Positions 1-13,900 of a stretch of DNA of 45,312 nucleotides are shown in pieces; position 1 is the first letter of the stretch, and every line of letters begins with the position of its first letter. The translations under genes and the position numbers were made by a program. Under the pieces are notes generated by a model. The model was given only the letters and a program-made list of their open reading frames with translations, was not told where the DNA came from and ran no database searches. This stretch comes from Lingula anatina (taxonomy: Eukaryota; Brachiopoda; Lingulata; Lingulida; Lingulidae): assembly GCF_001039355.2 (NCBI RefSeq), contig NW_019773669.1:8628-53939 (forward strand). Reading direction: 5' to 3'.

Positions 1-1005
1 TTTTTTTTTTTTTTTTTTTTTTTTTTAGTTCCAGCAGATTGGAAAATTAGGATGTTTATCTGTTATCTGTTCTTTTCCTGCAAGTTTCAACGTTTATCTC
101 TTAATGACCAAGGTATATTAAACCGTATTCAAAACCGTTCTGGTATTACGATCCCTTCACCGGCTTTTGATCTCTAGTTTTTAAATCGACCTCTTGAGTG
201 GAACGCAAAAATTAATTTTATTTTGGATAGAAAAAAGTACTAAAATTTCAGGCATATATAAAGGTTTAACGCGCGTTGTATTCTTCCGTCCCAATCCCAT
301 ACACGCAAACACGCCCGTTCAATACAACACACATACACACCGGGACAGTCCATGGCTTTAAGAAAGGAAATAACACTTAAACACCTTTTCGGTACTATCC
401 AGCCATTGCTATATTAACCCGCAAGACATTTATGTTAAATATTATTAAATATTCTAACAGGGTTAGCAATTCCATTTTTTTAAAGGCAAAATAGGCCCTT
501 GGTATAAAAGCAAAGCCTATTCGAAAGTAAACTAAGAAAGTTGACAAAGATGACAAAGATTCGTTGGATTTCTTTTAAGAATTTAACAGCAATTCAGACG
601 CCTTCTGTGCGCATCAACATAACTAGCTACTTTATGCTAAAACGGATTTCATCTTTATATTATAATTTGTCAAATACCTGAAAACCTTGAAACAAACTTT
701 TTACGTGAAAACAAATTATATAACTGTACGCTAAAATTTTAAGGTATAAATTGCAAGTGAATTAAAGGCATCATCTCGTGCTCATAAATGAACCGATATG
801 AACGCCACCAATTATTTTGCAAAACCCGCATGTTGCCTGGGACTCATGAATCTATAATGAAATTGTACATTATTTCATATAGACATATATGTAAGCACAA
901 AATGGTCGACGTTCTTTATAATTTCAACTGGACGGAATATATTGTCAATTTATAGCATTTGAGAACACACGAGTAAACAATTCATATTTGTTTCGGAGGC
1001 CAAAG
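1..1005. other. Region upstream of the aquaporin
   Basis: The window opens with 26 T. The rest is AT-rich sequence with no reading frame or RNA gene that I recognise. It should contain the aquaporin promoter and 5' UTR, but no core element stands out. Confidence 0.5.
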
Positions 1006-3718
1006 ATGCGTTGGAAAACAAACCCTAAGGTTTTAACGGCGCAGTGCCTAGCTGAATTCATGGGTACCATGATCTACGTGTATGTTAACGTAATGTCTGT
1101 TGGGACGGGAGCCACCGGGGTTGCAGTGGCATCGGGCCTGCTTTACACGCTGATGATCCTAGGCCCGGGGCAGCTTAGGTAGGGTCACTTTCGGGGAATT
1201 CTATATCTTAAAGAACATAGCAAGTTGCTTAAACGTAATCTGTTTTATTTCGTAGGATTAAGTCAGAACAGGGGTAGGGGACACCCCGTGGCGGTCACAG
1301 GTAATGTCATGATGCTGATAAATATTTACCGTTCTATCCAATATATAGAAGGGTAAATTGATCATTTAATACTCAGTAAATTGATCATTTAATACTCAGG
1401 AATACCAGTGACTCATACACCATATGTATATACATGTGACCTCATTTGTGGAGACAATATCGTTATTTCTCCCGTGTCAATTTACTGCAATTCAGTGCTT
1501 TTACGTTTACTTACTTCTTAAACAAAGGTAACAAAATGGGCAATATTAAACCTATTGATGTCCCAAGATTTTATTTAGATGTAATGATAAATCAGCGACA
1601 TGGCATATTTTAAATCGTTGGCTCTTCTAGACATGAACGAAATATTTATTTTATGGAGAGAGACAAAATAATAACCGATCTCTTTCTACCCGCATGGTAT
1701 CAAAGCTTGACATAAGTTATAAACAAAAGCCCTATGCCTATGTTATATAGACTCTATTTTATTGCAGTGGAGGAATTTTCAATCCCGCCATAGGTCTGGG
1801 TTTTTTCATCGCCAGCGCAGGGCAAATCAAAATCATCACTTTCTTGGCCTTCCTTTTGTCAGAGCTATTAGGGGGCCTGGCTGGAGCAGCTCTTGTGCGG
1901 GTAACAGCATTGACAAGATACTTTAAATTTACTTTCACTCAAATGACAGACACTTCATGTGCAGGCCTATCAACGCATTAAATTTTGAGACTTCATCGTT
2001 TTTTGTTTGATATAAAGCATTTTCATAAACTTGGCAATGTAGGTATGAATAATTAGATAATTTAGAACGGAAGGCATCATATAACTAGTTGGAAAATATA
2101 TGCTCAAACCCCCGATCCCCAATATATTTCTATAGCAGAGAACACTGGGGTATTAGTCCATATTCTATATAAATGCTGTTCTATAATTCTCAGTTCATCA
2201 AATTGTTTCTGTCCCTTTTTCATACAAACTCAAGGCCCATAAAAAACAGGAACTACATGTACATTTTAGACATCTTTATAAGCTTCTGAATACATGGAAA
2301 TTAAATTTCATCTACCGCATCTAGTGCACTGTGTTGTAAACAAATATTGAACAAAAAGTTATCAATTCTCCAGATATGCTTAACAAGTGCCGACTACAGT
2401 AACGCCACGATGACTGAGGGGGTTCTGTCGCTGAACTTGGCTACTGCTGGTATCGGTGGCGGATTTATAATTGAGTCAATACTGACCTTCTGTCTCGCCA
2501 TGGCTGTGTATGTCACCTTGGCCAATGGTGACTGGAAACAGCACGCTGGTTGGGGACCCGTTGCCGTGGGAGCCGCAGTCTGTATTTGTACTCTTTGTGG
2601 GTAGGTAAATTGATTACATTTGTTTTAATGATTGTAATTTGTTTAAAAAAAGACCCCTTTGCCTTGTGGATAACGTTGATGGGAACTTGGACGAATAAAA
2701 CGTTATATAATTATAAAGCTAACTACTTGGTATTGGCAATTTATATTACTTATATAAACAGCAAATGTTTTTAGAATACCCTCAGCAAGTCAGTCTTAAT
2801 TTATAATTCTTAAACTGTAATTATTTATACCATGGTCTGATCAGTTATTTTAAGACACGATGCAAAACTATGGAGTCAACAAACATAAACCAGTGTATCA
2901 ATGAAAGGGATAAATCCAAACACCACAGTTATTTCAGATACGATGCCACAGGGGCTTGCATGAACCCTGCACGTGCGCTGGGTCCCGCGGTTATCGCCTC
3001 CTTCTATGCTGATGTCAATATTGCGTGGGCATATCATTATATCTACTGGATTGGACCCGGTGTGGGAGCGGTGACGGCTGCAGTAATATACAGGTTGGGC
3101 TTTTAAAGTTATCATAGAAGATAGGTAACACATTTTTTAAATGTGACCCTTATATTGATGTATGCTTATTTCTGTAATGAATTCTTATATTCATGTCCCG
3201 CACTCCAGCTTTGAATGTTCAATAACAGTAAAAACTAGATCTGACCCAGAATTTATCTCAAAACTAATATCATGCATATTGGTTTAAGTTGTGAAAATTT
3301 ACATGAACATATTTTAAAAACTTTTTTTTGCCGATTTGAATTTATTTTTCTCGACATAAAAGTCCTCTAGTTTTCATTGAAGTTATTTGATATCTAATAT
3401 ATTTTTATTATCAAATACTCATGTTGGCATTTTTTTTCATTATTCATAGACAAATTATAGATGGTAGCCTATAATAGGTAACAAATTACGAATAAGTCGA
3501 TGATTGCAAAATTTTTCAGAGTTCTTCATTTTTTGTCCGACCAAGAAAAACAAGAAGACGACACGTATCAAAAGTATGAGGAATTACAAGATGTCTTGAA
3601 AACCAGTGAAAGTTACAGCTCTGGAGACGAAGGATCCGAAATTAATCAGAATAATCAAGACTCAAAGAGACAGAGCTACAATTCAATTCACAATTCAAAG
3701 AAAACCGAAAACGACTGA
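1006..3718 (+). CDS. AQP8-like aquaporin, five exons
   Basis: Membrane channel of the MIP family. Exons read 1006-1178, 1768-1900, 2374-2600, 2938-3093 and 3520-3718; every junction is GT-AG and the phases agree, giving 295 codons and a TGA stop. Both pore motifs are present: SGGIFNPAIG at residues 58-67 (exon 2, with the first S made at the splice) and CMNPARALGPA at 185-195 (exon 4). N112-A-T in the exon 3 loop is a likely glycosylation site, where AQP8 also has one. The CMNPAR context followed by an aromatic-rich YIYWIGPG helix points to the AQP8 class (water/ammonia/H2O2), not classical AQP1 or glyceroporins. The ATG at 1006 has A at -3; an upstream non-coding or short coding exon cannot be excluded. 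The last exon adds a hydrophilic Ser/Asp/Asn-rich tail of about 65 residues with no membrane segment, making the protein longer than typical AQP8 (about 260). Confidence 0.9.
1768..1900 (+). CDS. Aquaporin exon 2 (first NPA half-helix)
   Basis: Exon of 133 nt bounded by a TTGCAG acceptor and a GTAACA donor. It encodes the first NPA loop (FNPAIGLG) and the third membrane helix (ITFLAFLLSELLGGLAGAAL). It enters with 1 nt completing a Ser codon and leaves in phase 0. It lies between open reading segments too short to be found by length alone. Confidence 0.88.
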
Positions 3719-4991
3719 ACACTGCGTAATCAAATCTAGATCGCCATGCAGAATGAAATGATATAAAAATATGAGGGCTTAACCAATCTACAGTATGATC
3801 CAACCTGGATTCGGCATGTCATGTTGGATCTATACTTGGACCCATCATACATGTATGTATAGACCCCATAACTAAACATGCACTTTTTGGCGTTGCCGCT
3901 CGTCGGATATTGTATCGGACTAACTCACTGAAATTCTTACTTTAATATTTTATTCCATTATTTCGGTCCAATTACGTATATGCTGCATTAAAATCCTAAA
4001 CAGCGGGTGGTCTACAATGAGTGACACTCAGACTGTATACGGTTTTCAGAATAGTGAAACTAGTACTGCTGCTGGCTCTACAATAGCACAAAATTTCGTG
4101 CTAGCTGGTAAAAGAGCAGAGGATTTATGTGAGGGGCAATGAAATCAAAACTCAATGTAGAGGTGCAAAACGATGTCACAGGCACGCTCTTGTGCACAGT
4201 TTAGAAACTATATTTGATAGCTTTAAGGTCCACATTCCCAGAATAAGAACCCCCTTTTGCAAATGGTGACTACGCGCCTGCAGTTTCACTGTCCTAAAAC
4301 CAAAGTGAGAAAATTATTCAACGTCTTAACCCAAAAAGGAACATAGACATTACTGTCACAGATGGAGATTTCTTAGCTGCTTTAGCGTTTAACTAACTTT
4401 GAATATTTGATATTCACTGGTTTATTTTTTACAAGTATAACGTTGTAAAAATGACATTCTTCTGTATAGAGCGATAAATTTTATGGGTATGCAAAGCCCC
4501 CTGAGTTACAGTTCAAATATTTATATAGGCATTCTCACATCAACTAAAATTTAGCCCAACCTTGATTGACTTTATAAAACGCATATTCGAACACGATATA
4601 AAAAAAAAAATTATATCTCTCGGAACATACCGGCTACGTTACTGCAACATACGTTACCATTTGGCTTCTTGCATAATGATGTAGACCACGTTAAAATTAC
4701 ATGTAGACGTAAAATTAAGACAGCCATGAATGTTTGTTCACATTTTAAAAAATCGAATACAAATTTGAATATATTCAATTTTTCTTGAGACTTCAACTTG
4801 TGAAATGCCTCTATATTGGGTTTGGGTGAATTGTGCTTGTGTCTATACTTGGGTTTGCAGGCAACTACATATGCTATTGTATTCATTGTGTTTTAATTTT
4901 CTGATAAAATAAAAGAATGTCTATTTTACCGTTTCACATTTCGTTTATTTCTATGAAAAAATCTGGTTAATTTGCCTTCGACGACAAGTTG
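3719..4991. other. Intergenic, aquaporin 3' side to tRNA
   Basis: No supported gene. A 41-codon ATG frame at 4017-4142 has no recognised family and no splice partners. The first part probably includes the aquaporin 3' UTR. Confidence 0.5.
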
Positions 4992-5063
4992 TCCGGTATG
5001 GTCTAGTGGTTAGGATTCCTGGTTTTCACCCAGGCGGCCCGGGTTCGATTCCCGGTACCGGAA
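4992..5063 (+). tRNA. tRNA-Glu (anticodon TTC)
   Basis: A complete 72-nt cloverleaf. The acceptor stem TCCGGTA (4992-4998) pairs perfectly with TACCGGA (5056-5062), with discriminator A at 5063. The anticodon stem is CCTGG/CCAGG (5018-5022 and 5030-5034) around loop TTTTCAC, with anticodon TTC at 5025-5027, which reads GAA/GAG. The T arm carries GGTTCGATTCC (5042-5052, B box), and TGGTCTAGTGG (4999-5009) is the A box. There is no intron. CCA is not encoded, as expected for a eukaryotic nuclear tRNA. Confidence 0.97.
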
Positions 5064-5070
5064 CACGATT

Positions 5071-5080
5071 ATTTTTTTTC
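5071..5080 (+). terminator. RNA polymerase III terminator of tRNA-Glu
   Basis: A run of eight T residues begins about 9 nt after the mature 3' end of the tRNA, which is the usual pol III stop. Confidence 0.8.
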
Positions 5081-6030
5081 TTTCGGTAAGTACCTATGTT
5101 ACTAATAATAGTACTTGCATAGAACAAGGTAGTTTAAGGACAATGTTTGGGGGAATCAAATCAAATCAAAGCTCAACCCTTCTCACACTTGGATTCCATT
5201 AAAAAAACATTTAATTAATGATCTAAATGACTGACCAGCCTGTTAAAACTCCACGCCTTCCTATACAAGTGTACTTGAGGGGTTTTATAGTGTTTTTTTG
5301 CTTTTGGTCTGAACTGCTAAAGATTAGTACCTTTGCAAGACATATAGGCAGAAAATATGACTTTAGGTAATTTTTCAAAAAGGAACAGTATATCATTTAA
5401 GATATTTAAAAGTATACTGACAAGAACTTGAGTTTGAAGAAGTTAAGAGTAATGTCTAGAAATGGCACTAGTAACTTTTGATAATACTATGAGAACAAAA
5501 TTCTGTCACAGAAGTCTAAATATCAAAGTGGGCAATGCTTAGACACTTCGAAATAAAATATCACATTCCACAAAGGAGCTCATCACAATTTACACTCAAA
5601 GTAAACTAATCTGTAGACCTTAAGAAATATCAAAGAAACATCTTTGAAGTATCACAGATTTTATTTTTTCTCAATCAGTTTACAATATAAAATTGTTACC
5701 TAATTGTCTTCATATCTGACATATCATATTTAGTTGTACTGTTCATGTGCCACAACCCCTTGCATATCCTTATTACATGAATCATACTGCTTATACAGCA
5801 CAATACTGCAACTAAGGAAAACATTATGGCCACTTAAAGAGCTTTAACTCATTAAACCTCGAGTTGAATAGAAACTGCGGAAACCAATGGCTACTTAAAT
5901 TTTACAATATTAATACATTGTGGTTTTTGTAATCCTTCACTGTTACATACTGTTTCTTTACCATTGAGTTTTCTGTTGCGCAATGACCTTTCAAAAATAC
6001 ATAGGTTCCATATTAACAACCTTAACTGCT

Positions 6031-6062
<32 letters not shown>

Positions 6063-7993
6063 AATATCATCAAAAAGATGCTTCCAGGGTGTCTATCAAC
6101 TCCTTATTTACTAGAAGTCAAATATCTGCTTTACACCGGCATGATGTAACTTCTATGTAGAGTTAGATATAGTTTACTAACCTACTCTCCACATATCCTA
6201 ATAAACAAAACACTTGTTTCTGCACAGGCCAAATGTCTGCTGGGTACAATATGATTCTGACTTGATATATATGAATAATGCGTTTGTGTATATAGTATTT
6301 ACAGCCCTTATTTATACAACAGTTCCAATTTCATTATCCCTATAATCTGTACATAATGTACAATGGCAAAGAAATAATACATCCCATAGTAACAAATGCA
6401 TCGTTTTCAAACCACAGGCATAAATGTATTTCTAGGCTACTGAATTTGCACTTTGCATATTCCATATGACAAACTAGGCTCACATTAGCATAACTTTTTA
6501 AGATTAAAAAAAAAGATAAATAACATAAATAGATATACTAGAAAGACTATTTTATGATTATCTATTCAAGTTTAAGGTAATGTTTTCCGCTTTTCATAAA
6601 AAACCTATATTTGAATACAATAGCAAGCATGCCACTATGTTTGTTTAACAGGTTATTTTAATTTATGATTTAGGAGATGTGCACTTTTTTTAGCAGATGT
6701 ACATTTTTTCCTCTAAGATACAAGTGGCACAGAAAGTGGGCATTTCAGATGCCTTTGGCTGTTTCAAATGTGAACATTTTAACACTGACTACATCTGTAA
6801 CCACTGGAAGTTTATATCCCATAATAATAGGTGCATCATTTCCCCACCCAAGTTCATTACCACGGTCCTGCAATTGGAAGACCTTAAGCTGATATGGGTA
6901 AGTCAATAAAACAGATTAGAAATAATCAATAATTTGTTAATTACCCATATTACATACATAAAAGAAATATGCATTAACTTGTGGTAGTCCCCTTATGAAG
7001 AATATCTTAACAATAAATAAATAAACAACTAAATAAATAATAAATAAATAAATATGGCATGAAAAGTGGTCTACCTCATAAAAGACTTTGACTAAGAAAG
7101 CAACTAGGTTACATTACAATGCCACATAATGAACTTCAAACAGCATCTATTATGCTACTTTTGATTGAGGTAGAGGTCCAAGCTATTGCTTCATTGCAAA
7201 ACTGATACAATGGACCAGTGTTTAGTGTAATGTGCCACAGTAACAGTACCCGAATTTGCATGGGATTGGGGGTCCACAAGACTTCTTTTTATCTTCTTTT
7301 ATATTCAGACAGTAATTTCCACCCAAATTCATATATTACTTTATAAAACTTATAACTGAAGCAAGTCAAATATGTCATCTGAATTTAAAATGTGTCTTGC
7401 TTATTAATTGCATATCAGTTAATGACGTACAATATTTCACACCCTGATTATAAGAAGGCGATCAAGTTCACTTTTAACAATTATTGTTCTCATACTGCCA
7501 TTGATCATGTGGGTCTTAATCATCTTGTTATCCAATTTTTAAAATGAATAAGAAAAAAATCTTAATTCAAATAATGTTACCTTTGGGATGATTAGAATTT
7601 CTTTTTCAATGTGCTGTGTCATATTCAGCATTTTCCAAACAGGCAGTTTTCAAGCTGTATCAGTAACAAAATATTTTGGGACCTTGGTGTATTTATAACA
7701 TGCAATATACCAGTGATTTTTGTTACTGTATACTGAACTCACTGCAGCAGGTTATTAAGCTGTGAACTTTGATTTGCCAATTTTTAAAGGTATTTCAAAC
7801 CAAGAAATTTATTCATTTGTATTGAGTAATGAATTTTGAATATTTTCATTTTCTGATTAAATATATCTTTCATTGCAAAACAAAAGTGAGAGTGCATTTG
7901 TATAGTACTGGTGTACTTATTGATGTGTTTTCAATGCTGAATTCAACCCTTTTCCAACTGCCACACCACATGAAAATGACTTTCAGTGTAGTA
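5081..7993. other. Intergenic and probable MAP2K4 3' UTR
   Basis: No coding gene is supported. MAP2K4 terminates at 7994 on the minus strand, so its 3' UTR must run leftward into this stretch; several TTTATT words (AATAAA on the minus strand), for example near 7808 and 5661, are possible polyadenylation signals. The region also holds a GA-rich microsatellite at 6031-6061 and an AT-rich TAAA-like stretch near 7010-7054. Confidence 0.5.
6031..6061. repeat. (GA)n microsatellite
   Basis: About 31 nt of GA repeats with one interruption (GAAAGA). Confidence 0.9.
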
Positions 7994-10900
7994 TTATGAG
8001 CTCGAGGACTGATCTTGTTCTAAAGGCCTCTCTGGCATCAATTCCAGCAGTTCACAAACATACTTGGCTACATCCACCTCCACCCTTTCTGATCGCACTA
8101 TAAATTCATCACTCTGGAAGAGAATGAAAGGTTTTTATATGCAAGTATCTTCTCTAGAAAACAAAACTGATGATGATGATCGTATCGATCGATCGATAGT
8201 ATTTATATATATATATATATCTTCTCTAGAAAACAAAATTCATGGTTCTTATATCTTTACATTGGTTAATTATTGTAAAAAGTTTAATGTGTATTTAAAA
8301 CTATGTACACTAAAACTATGTAGAAATTTTTCTTAATTTGAGGATAAAAATCTTCTGTGACACAGTCAAATCAAACTACATATTTGCTGAGGTAAAGTGA
8401 AATCAATAGTGTAACCAGGTAACTGTAACTTAATCAAATGCTTAAGATATTCTAATTTGGCTGAGAAATTACTCAATAATCTACTATTTTTATTTATTAG
8501 CTATGAAAATAAATAACTTATCAAGCTGTTTGGTTAAAAGATATTTCCTAGACTGAGCCTAGCATCATAATTTGCAGAGATCAATTTTCAACCAATATAA
8601 CCAATTTCTACTGATACAATTTGTACATACAATACAACATGGTAATAGTAAGCAGCGAATCTCTGCATTCTATGAAGCTTGCTTAAAATTACACTTATAT
8701 TTCATCAAATTGAAAAGAATTAGGAAAATGCACCACAGAATTCTGTGCTTGTATCAATCTAACTGATATTTTGTACTTACTAGCAATTTATTATATTTTG
8801 GCCTTTGTTTCTCATCTTTTGTTAAACTGGAAACAAAGGGACAATGTGTTTACAGTGTGCAAACCATATCATTTTAAACTAACACTAAATAAATGTACTG
8901 TTTTGAATATAACAGTCATATCTAATGTTACAAAGTAATGTTTTAAAAACTTCTGTTCTGTGACTTAAATGAAAATAAATGTAAAGAGCTATGTATTCAT
9001 ATAAATTAATAGAATTCTTCATTAATTTCAAAAAGGGATGAAAACAATCTGCTTTCAACCTGCATTTTACTTGGAAATACGTCTTCATTGAAAAATGTAA
9101 TTTTATTATCGAAAACTTACCAAGTATTGACAAATTTTACAAACTGTGGCGAGTATATTTCGTCTGCTGGGTCCAGCTGGGGGGCTGCCCCTTGCACAAC
9201 CTGAGCTAGCTGATCAAACACACTGTTCCACTTAGGATATGGAAACTTCCCAGTAGCCAATTCATACTGAAAACAAAATGATACAGCACACTGCTGTTGT
9301 ACATTGGTTATGATGTAATTCTTGATGAATATATGGACAAAATTTACTTTGAGCAGACCTATGACTGCCTACGGTCAGATTAATCACAAGGTACTTCTCA
9401 GTCTATAACCCATCTCCCATCACACATACACACCTCAAAAGGAAGTTGTATAAAAGTATCTGGTTCCAGGAGAAAACCTGGACATACATGAACCTAGATG
9501 TAATAGTTATTTTTAAGCATCATTGTTAGGTTTCAAATAGCACTCACCAGTGTGATTCCTAAACTCCACACATCAGACCTCACATCATATCCCCTGGAGG
9601 AGTGCCGGGGGTCTATTCTCTCTGGCTGTTATAAAAGAAAGGTATATACCTCTGTGAAGCAATGTTAGGTAAAGTACTTACTAACGGCGTTCTTGAAAAA
9701 AGCAAATCACTGAAAACAACTGTCAGTTTTAAAATCCAAATCTTGTGAAGTTAGAGTATCATCTGATATTATCTATTTTAGAGGAAAAATATTCTCCCTA
9801 AAGACTAAAAACAATGAGCAGATTCTATTTGACTTTTCGTGACTTTAATAATACACAAAATTGGAAAATTTACTAACTGCCATGTAAGGTCTACACCCTG
9901 CATCCCTTGTCTTTGCTATGGAATCTACCAACTGTCCACTGATGCCAAAATCACAAAGCTTAATGTTGCCCTGCCGATCAAGAAGAATGTTGGAGGGTTT
10001 CACATCTGAAAAGACATAATAACAAGAATATGTTAATGACATATATCAACAAAATGTGATGATTGGGGTAAAAATATAATTCTTTGTTAAAACTAAGCAT
10101 TTTCTTCACTTGGATTTCAACAAGTATGAAAAGCTATATAAATGATTCTAAATAACTTTTTATAATTTTGTAAATTAATTATGTGTGCATATAGAAGAAT
10201 AACCATTTAAATAGCAATTTCATCTGTTACAGAATAATTGCAAAATGAACTCTTGAAGTGCAGCATACCTCTGTGAATGATCTTTAATTTTTCTTTTAAG
10301 TAATTCAGTGCCTTCACAGTCTGAAATAAACACAAACACAATCAATACATATGGTATGCAATATGCTGTCTACACCAGATGAACTTAACCTGCTAGACTT
10401 TTGTCCCAACAGTGTGGGGATAAGACACTGTTACAATACTTGAAAGCTGTACCATTTCTATTTTTCTAATTGATGTTATATAGAAATCCAATGTGTCCAC
10501 TCAACCCATTATACTTACAGCTACTGTTATTTTTCCTAATATATCTTCTTCTATCCTTGGGTGTAAGTGTAATGTTCCATATGAACCAAAGATAAAACGG
10601 TAAAATTTATCTAATGAGACTGCCATTAACTCCATGCATATCCAGCAATCACCCTGCAATGAAACAATAATAGTATTTATCCAGTATTTTAAAATCTTAA
10701 ACCATTATCAGAATATTTCTGTTCATGGTTATCATCCTTGATAACCCCACATGCCAGTTTATCTTCTCATATAGTTTACGAAAATTTTTAATGCTTTTTG
10801 CTGAAGGTGTAATCTTATTTTAATTCGGGACTAAGTTTGACTTCTAGAGTTATGTAGGTACAACAGAAACTTTGTTTCTAGACAATTGCATATATTATTT

Positions 10901-13900
10901 TTCCCATTTCACAATTTTGTAAACTCAAGGCAATTTTTTAGTGTATAAATGAAACAAATCTAGCGATTAATTAACACGATTTAAATTTGTCCTGTTTAAA
11001 CTGCATTAGTTGCAAAATAAAACTGAAATTATTGAGAACAGAGAAAGGCTCATATTGGTGTAAGATGATTATGCACTTCAGTGAGAACCGCTAATATTTA
11101 GGAATGAGCTGATTAACAAGTTTTATTTGAATCATTTTTCTGATATGGAGCATTTAAGGGTTTGGAAAAAGTGTTTCAAATGAACAAACAAAGGAGAGGA
11201 GACAGTATAGAAATATGATCCATATCTATTCTCAAGGATTATGTTTAACCAATAATTTGCCACCTTCAACATCAAAACTGATCACCAGCATTTTTAGATA
11301 ACATAATCAACTTACTTCTTTGAAGAGAGCACCATAAAATTGCACAATATAAGGACACTCATTGCTGCGCATTACGACATCCAAGTCCATTAATAATTGT
11401 TTCTGTTCTTTTTCATCAACTGTAGAGCGTATCCTCTGAAAGACAGGAAAGAAACAAGATAAACAAGTAACCTTAATTTAATCTGGTAACCAAAAATGAC
11501 CAGTATTACACCTACCTTTACAGAAAAATACATTAAAAATCATAATATCTCAATTTGGCACTAAAATGCTATTTTCATTCTACAAAATCAATACAGATAA
11601 TTATTTAGAATGCTGTGCATTAATTTTTCATATTTTCTATGCATTTATAACCATTATATTTAATGTCCATGTGGACCTTTGCATTTCATCCTTCTGCAGT
11701 GTAGAAAGCATGAAAAAGGAAATATTCACTACTCAGTTAAGTTGTTACTATCATTATTATCATCATCATTATTAATGTCACACTTTTTTATTTCCTTTTA
11801 AAAATCATATTTCGCTGAGCTGCATAATAACCCCCTTGTAACCAGAACCACTGATAATTACAGGTACCAGTGGCGAGGTGACATCTGTCACACGCCTCAT
11901 AGATGATAACTACTGGTTGAGACTTGGACCGTCAGATTTGTGATTACTGAAACTAATAACTTAAAACTGCAATTTCAAGAAAACAGTTGTTGCAAGCACA
12001 ACATTATAAATTGTGAATCAATGGGATGGGTCTTCTGTTGTTTACATACTGCATTTCCATAATCTTCTATTCCTACTGCATATTAATATGAAAGTAGTAT
12101 GCTCTCAATTATATCCAGCACATACCAAATGTTCCAAACACCAAGGTTAATGGACTTATGCTTGTGGTTCACAGTTTATAATGCAATCCTCAACCAAGTT
12201 TGTTTACAATTGCACAATGAAATCACTGGTCAAGCCATTCATTCATCAATTGCAATACGTCTGTCCTAAAGTCAAAAACAACATTTCATTTATAAGGCCT
12301 GGATCATGCATAAAGGCAGTTTTTTGCCCTCCCCACAACACCAGTTCTCACCTTAACTGCCATAATAGTGTTACTCTGTTGATGGAGCATTTTGTTGACT
12401 GTACCAAATGCTCCCCTCCCTATCTCACCCAAGTCTTGCAGGTCATCTGCCGTGAAGTCAAAAATCTACAACCAATATCATGGTATTAATAAACATTACA
12501 CAGAATAACATTTGTGTAAGAAAACACAACTTAAAAACATGTAAAATTGGTGAACTAAAAACAAAATTTATGAAAATTAATCACAAAGTTAATAAAAACT
12601 AGACTTGCAGTGATTGGGAGCAATCACAAATTACATCCTCCCGCTGTGGTGGTGCTGCAGTAGTCCTTGTGGCTTAGGTGGAAACTTGTTGTTGAGGCCA
12701 GGTGATATTAAAATAGGCAGGATGTTTTTTTGGGGGAAATCTGATTCAAGAGTGAATAAGTAGCTAGTGGTTGAAAGGAATCTTATATCATAATGAAACC
12801 AATCCTTGTTGTTTTTCCTTAAACGGGCATACAAAGTGGCTTTAGTTGGAAATGATACACAAAAACAGCACTTCCACAACATCAAACACGTGTATATTAA
12901 GTGTCTGTATGTAAACATCAACACATTTACAAAGATCTTACCAGTTCTGGTGAAATCTGTAGTTTCCCTGATGATTCTAGGCTCTGTGACCGCAACCTCT
13001 CACTAAACAATAAAAAAATGAAATAAATGAAAAATACAGATGACATAAGACTTATTTTTATACATACCTAAGATTATAAATGTTAAGGACAAGCTATTAT
13101 TTTTTTTACTTATCATACCATTAAATATAATGAAAAAAAGACCTAGACATTGTGGCCTTTTGTTCTCAACAAAGTATAAAGCAAATTATCCCAGTAACAC
13201 TATTTCCTTTTGCCATTTAAGCCTAAGAATGACTGCTTAAAGTTCAATGTAACATATTTATACAGCAAAGATGGGTAAAGGTGAGTCATAATTGGGCTAT
13301 TAATGAGGCATATATTGAAGTAAATGTATCAATTACTATTGGCAAAAGAGTGTTGGGGTATGATGAAAAAGAAATCCCACTGATAATATCATCCTATTGG
13401 GATAATGCACTTTTGTTTGGCCAAACATGAGACTTATGTTCAAGTAATAGGCAATTCATTTACGTTTATTATGATATAACGTTGTTATGATTCACATACT
13501 GAGAGAAATATTTGTAGATAAAATTAAGTATAAGGATGACAGTCCGCTGGTCTGGAAGTCCTACCCCTCAAAATATTTTTTTACTTATTTTTCCATCCAA
13601 GAAATTCTCCTTTAAATAATAATAATAAAAAAAAACATCAAACTGCAAAAGATAACTGTGTCATCCAATAAAACTTTGCTTTGTAATTTTTCACACTGAA
13701 AATTTATACACCCAGTAACTTATTTTATTGTGAGATCCTGAATACAGGTGGTTTAGGAATATCCTGAAAATCAAAACACAACATTCAAAATTGGAAGCTG
13801 ACTAATCAAAGCCCAGATCAGTGGACACAACTGTTTCCAGGTTATTACATTTGGTGACTAATCCCTTTCAATTAAGTGTGTCAAACACCAATAGATCAGA

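Noticed and set aside
2876-3133. 85-codon minus-strand frame
   Set aside because: Shadow of aquaporin exon 4 on the opposite strand.
4017-4142. 41-codon ATG frame (MSDTQTVYGF...) downstream of the aquaporin
   Set aside because: No recognised family, no consistent splice partners and AT-rich surroundings; a chance frame is as likely.
6677-6909. Open frames with a Cys/His-containing segment ending at a GTAAGT donor
   Set aside because: No family recognised and no partner exon; the interval probably belongs to the MAP2K4 3' side. An opposite-strand frame here (YQLKVFQLQD...) is equally open.
8172-8220. GATGATGATGATCG-ATCGATCGATCG stretch beside a TA run and a repeated CTTCTCTAGAAAACAAAA
   Set aside because: Simple-sequence slippage with a short local duplication in a MAP2K4 intron; no sign of function.
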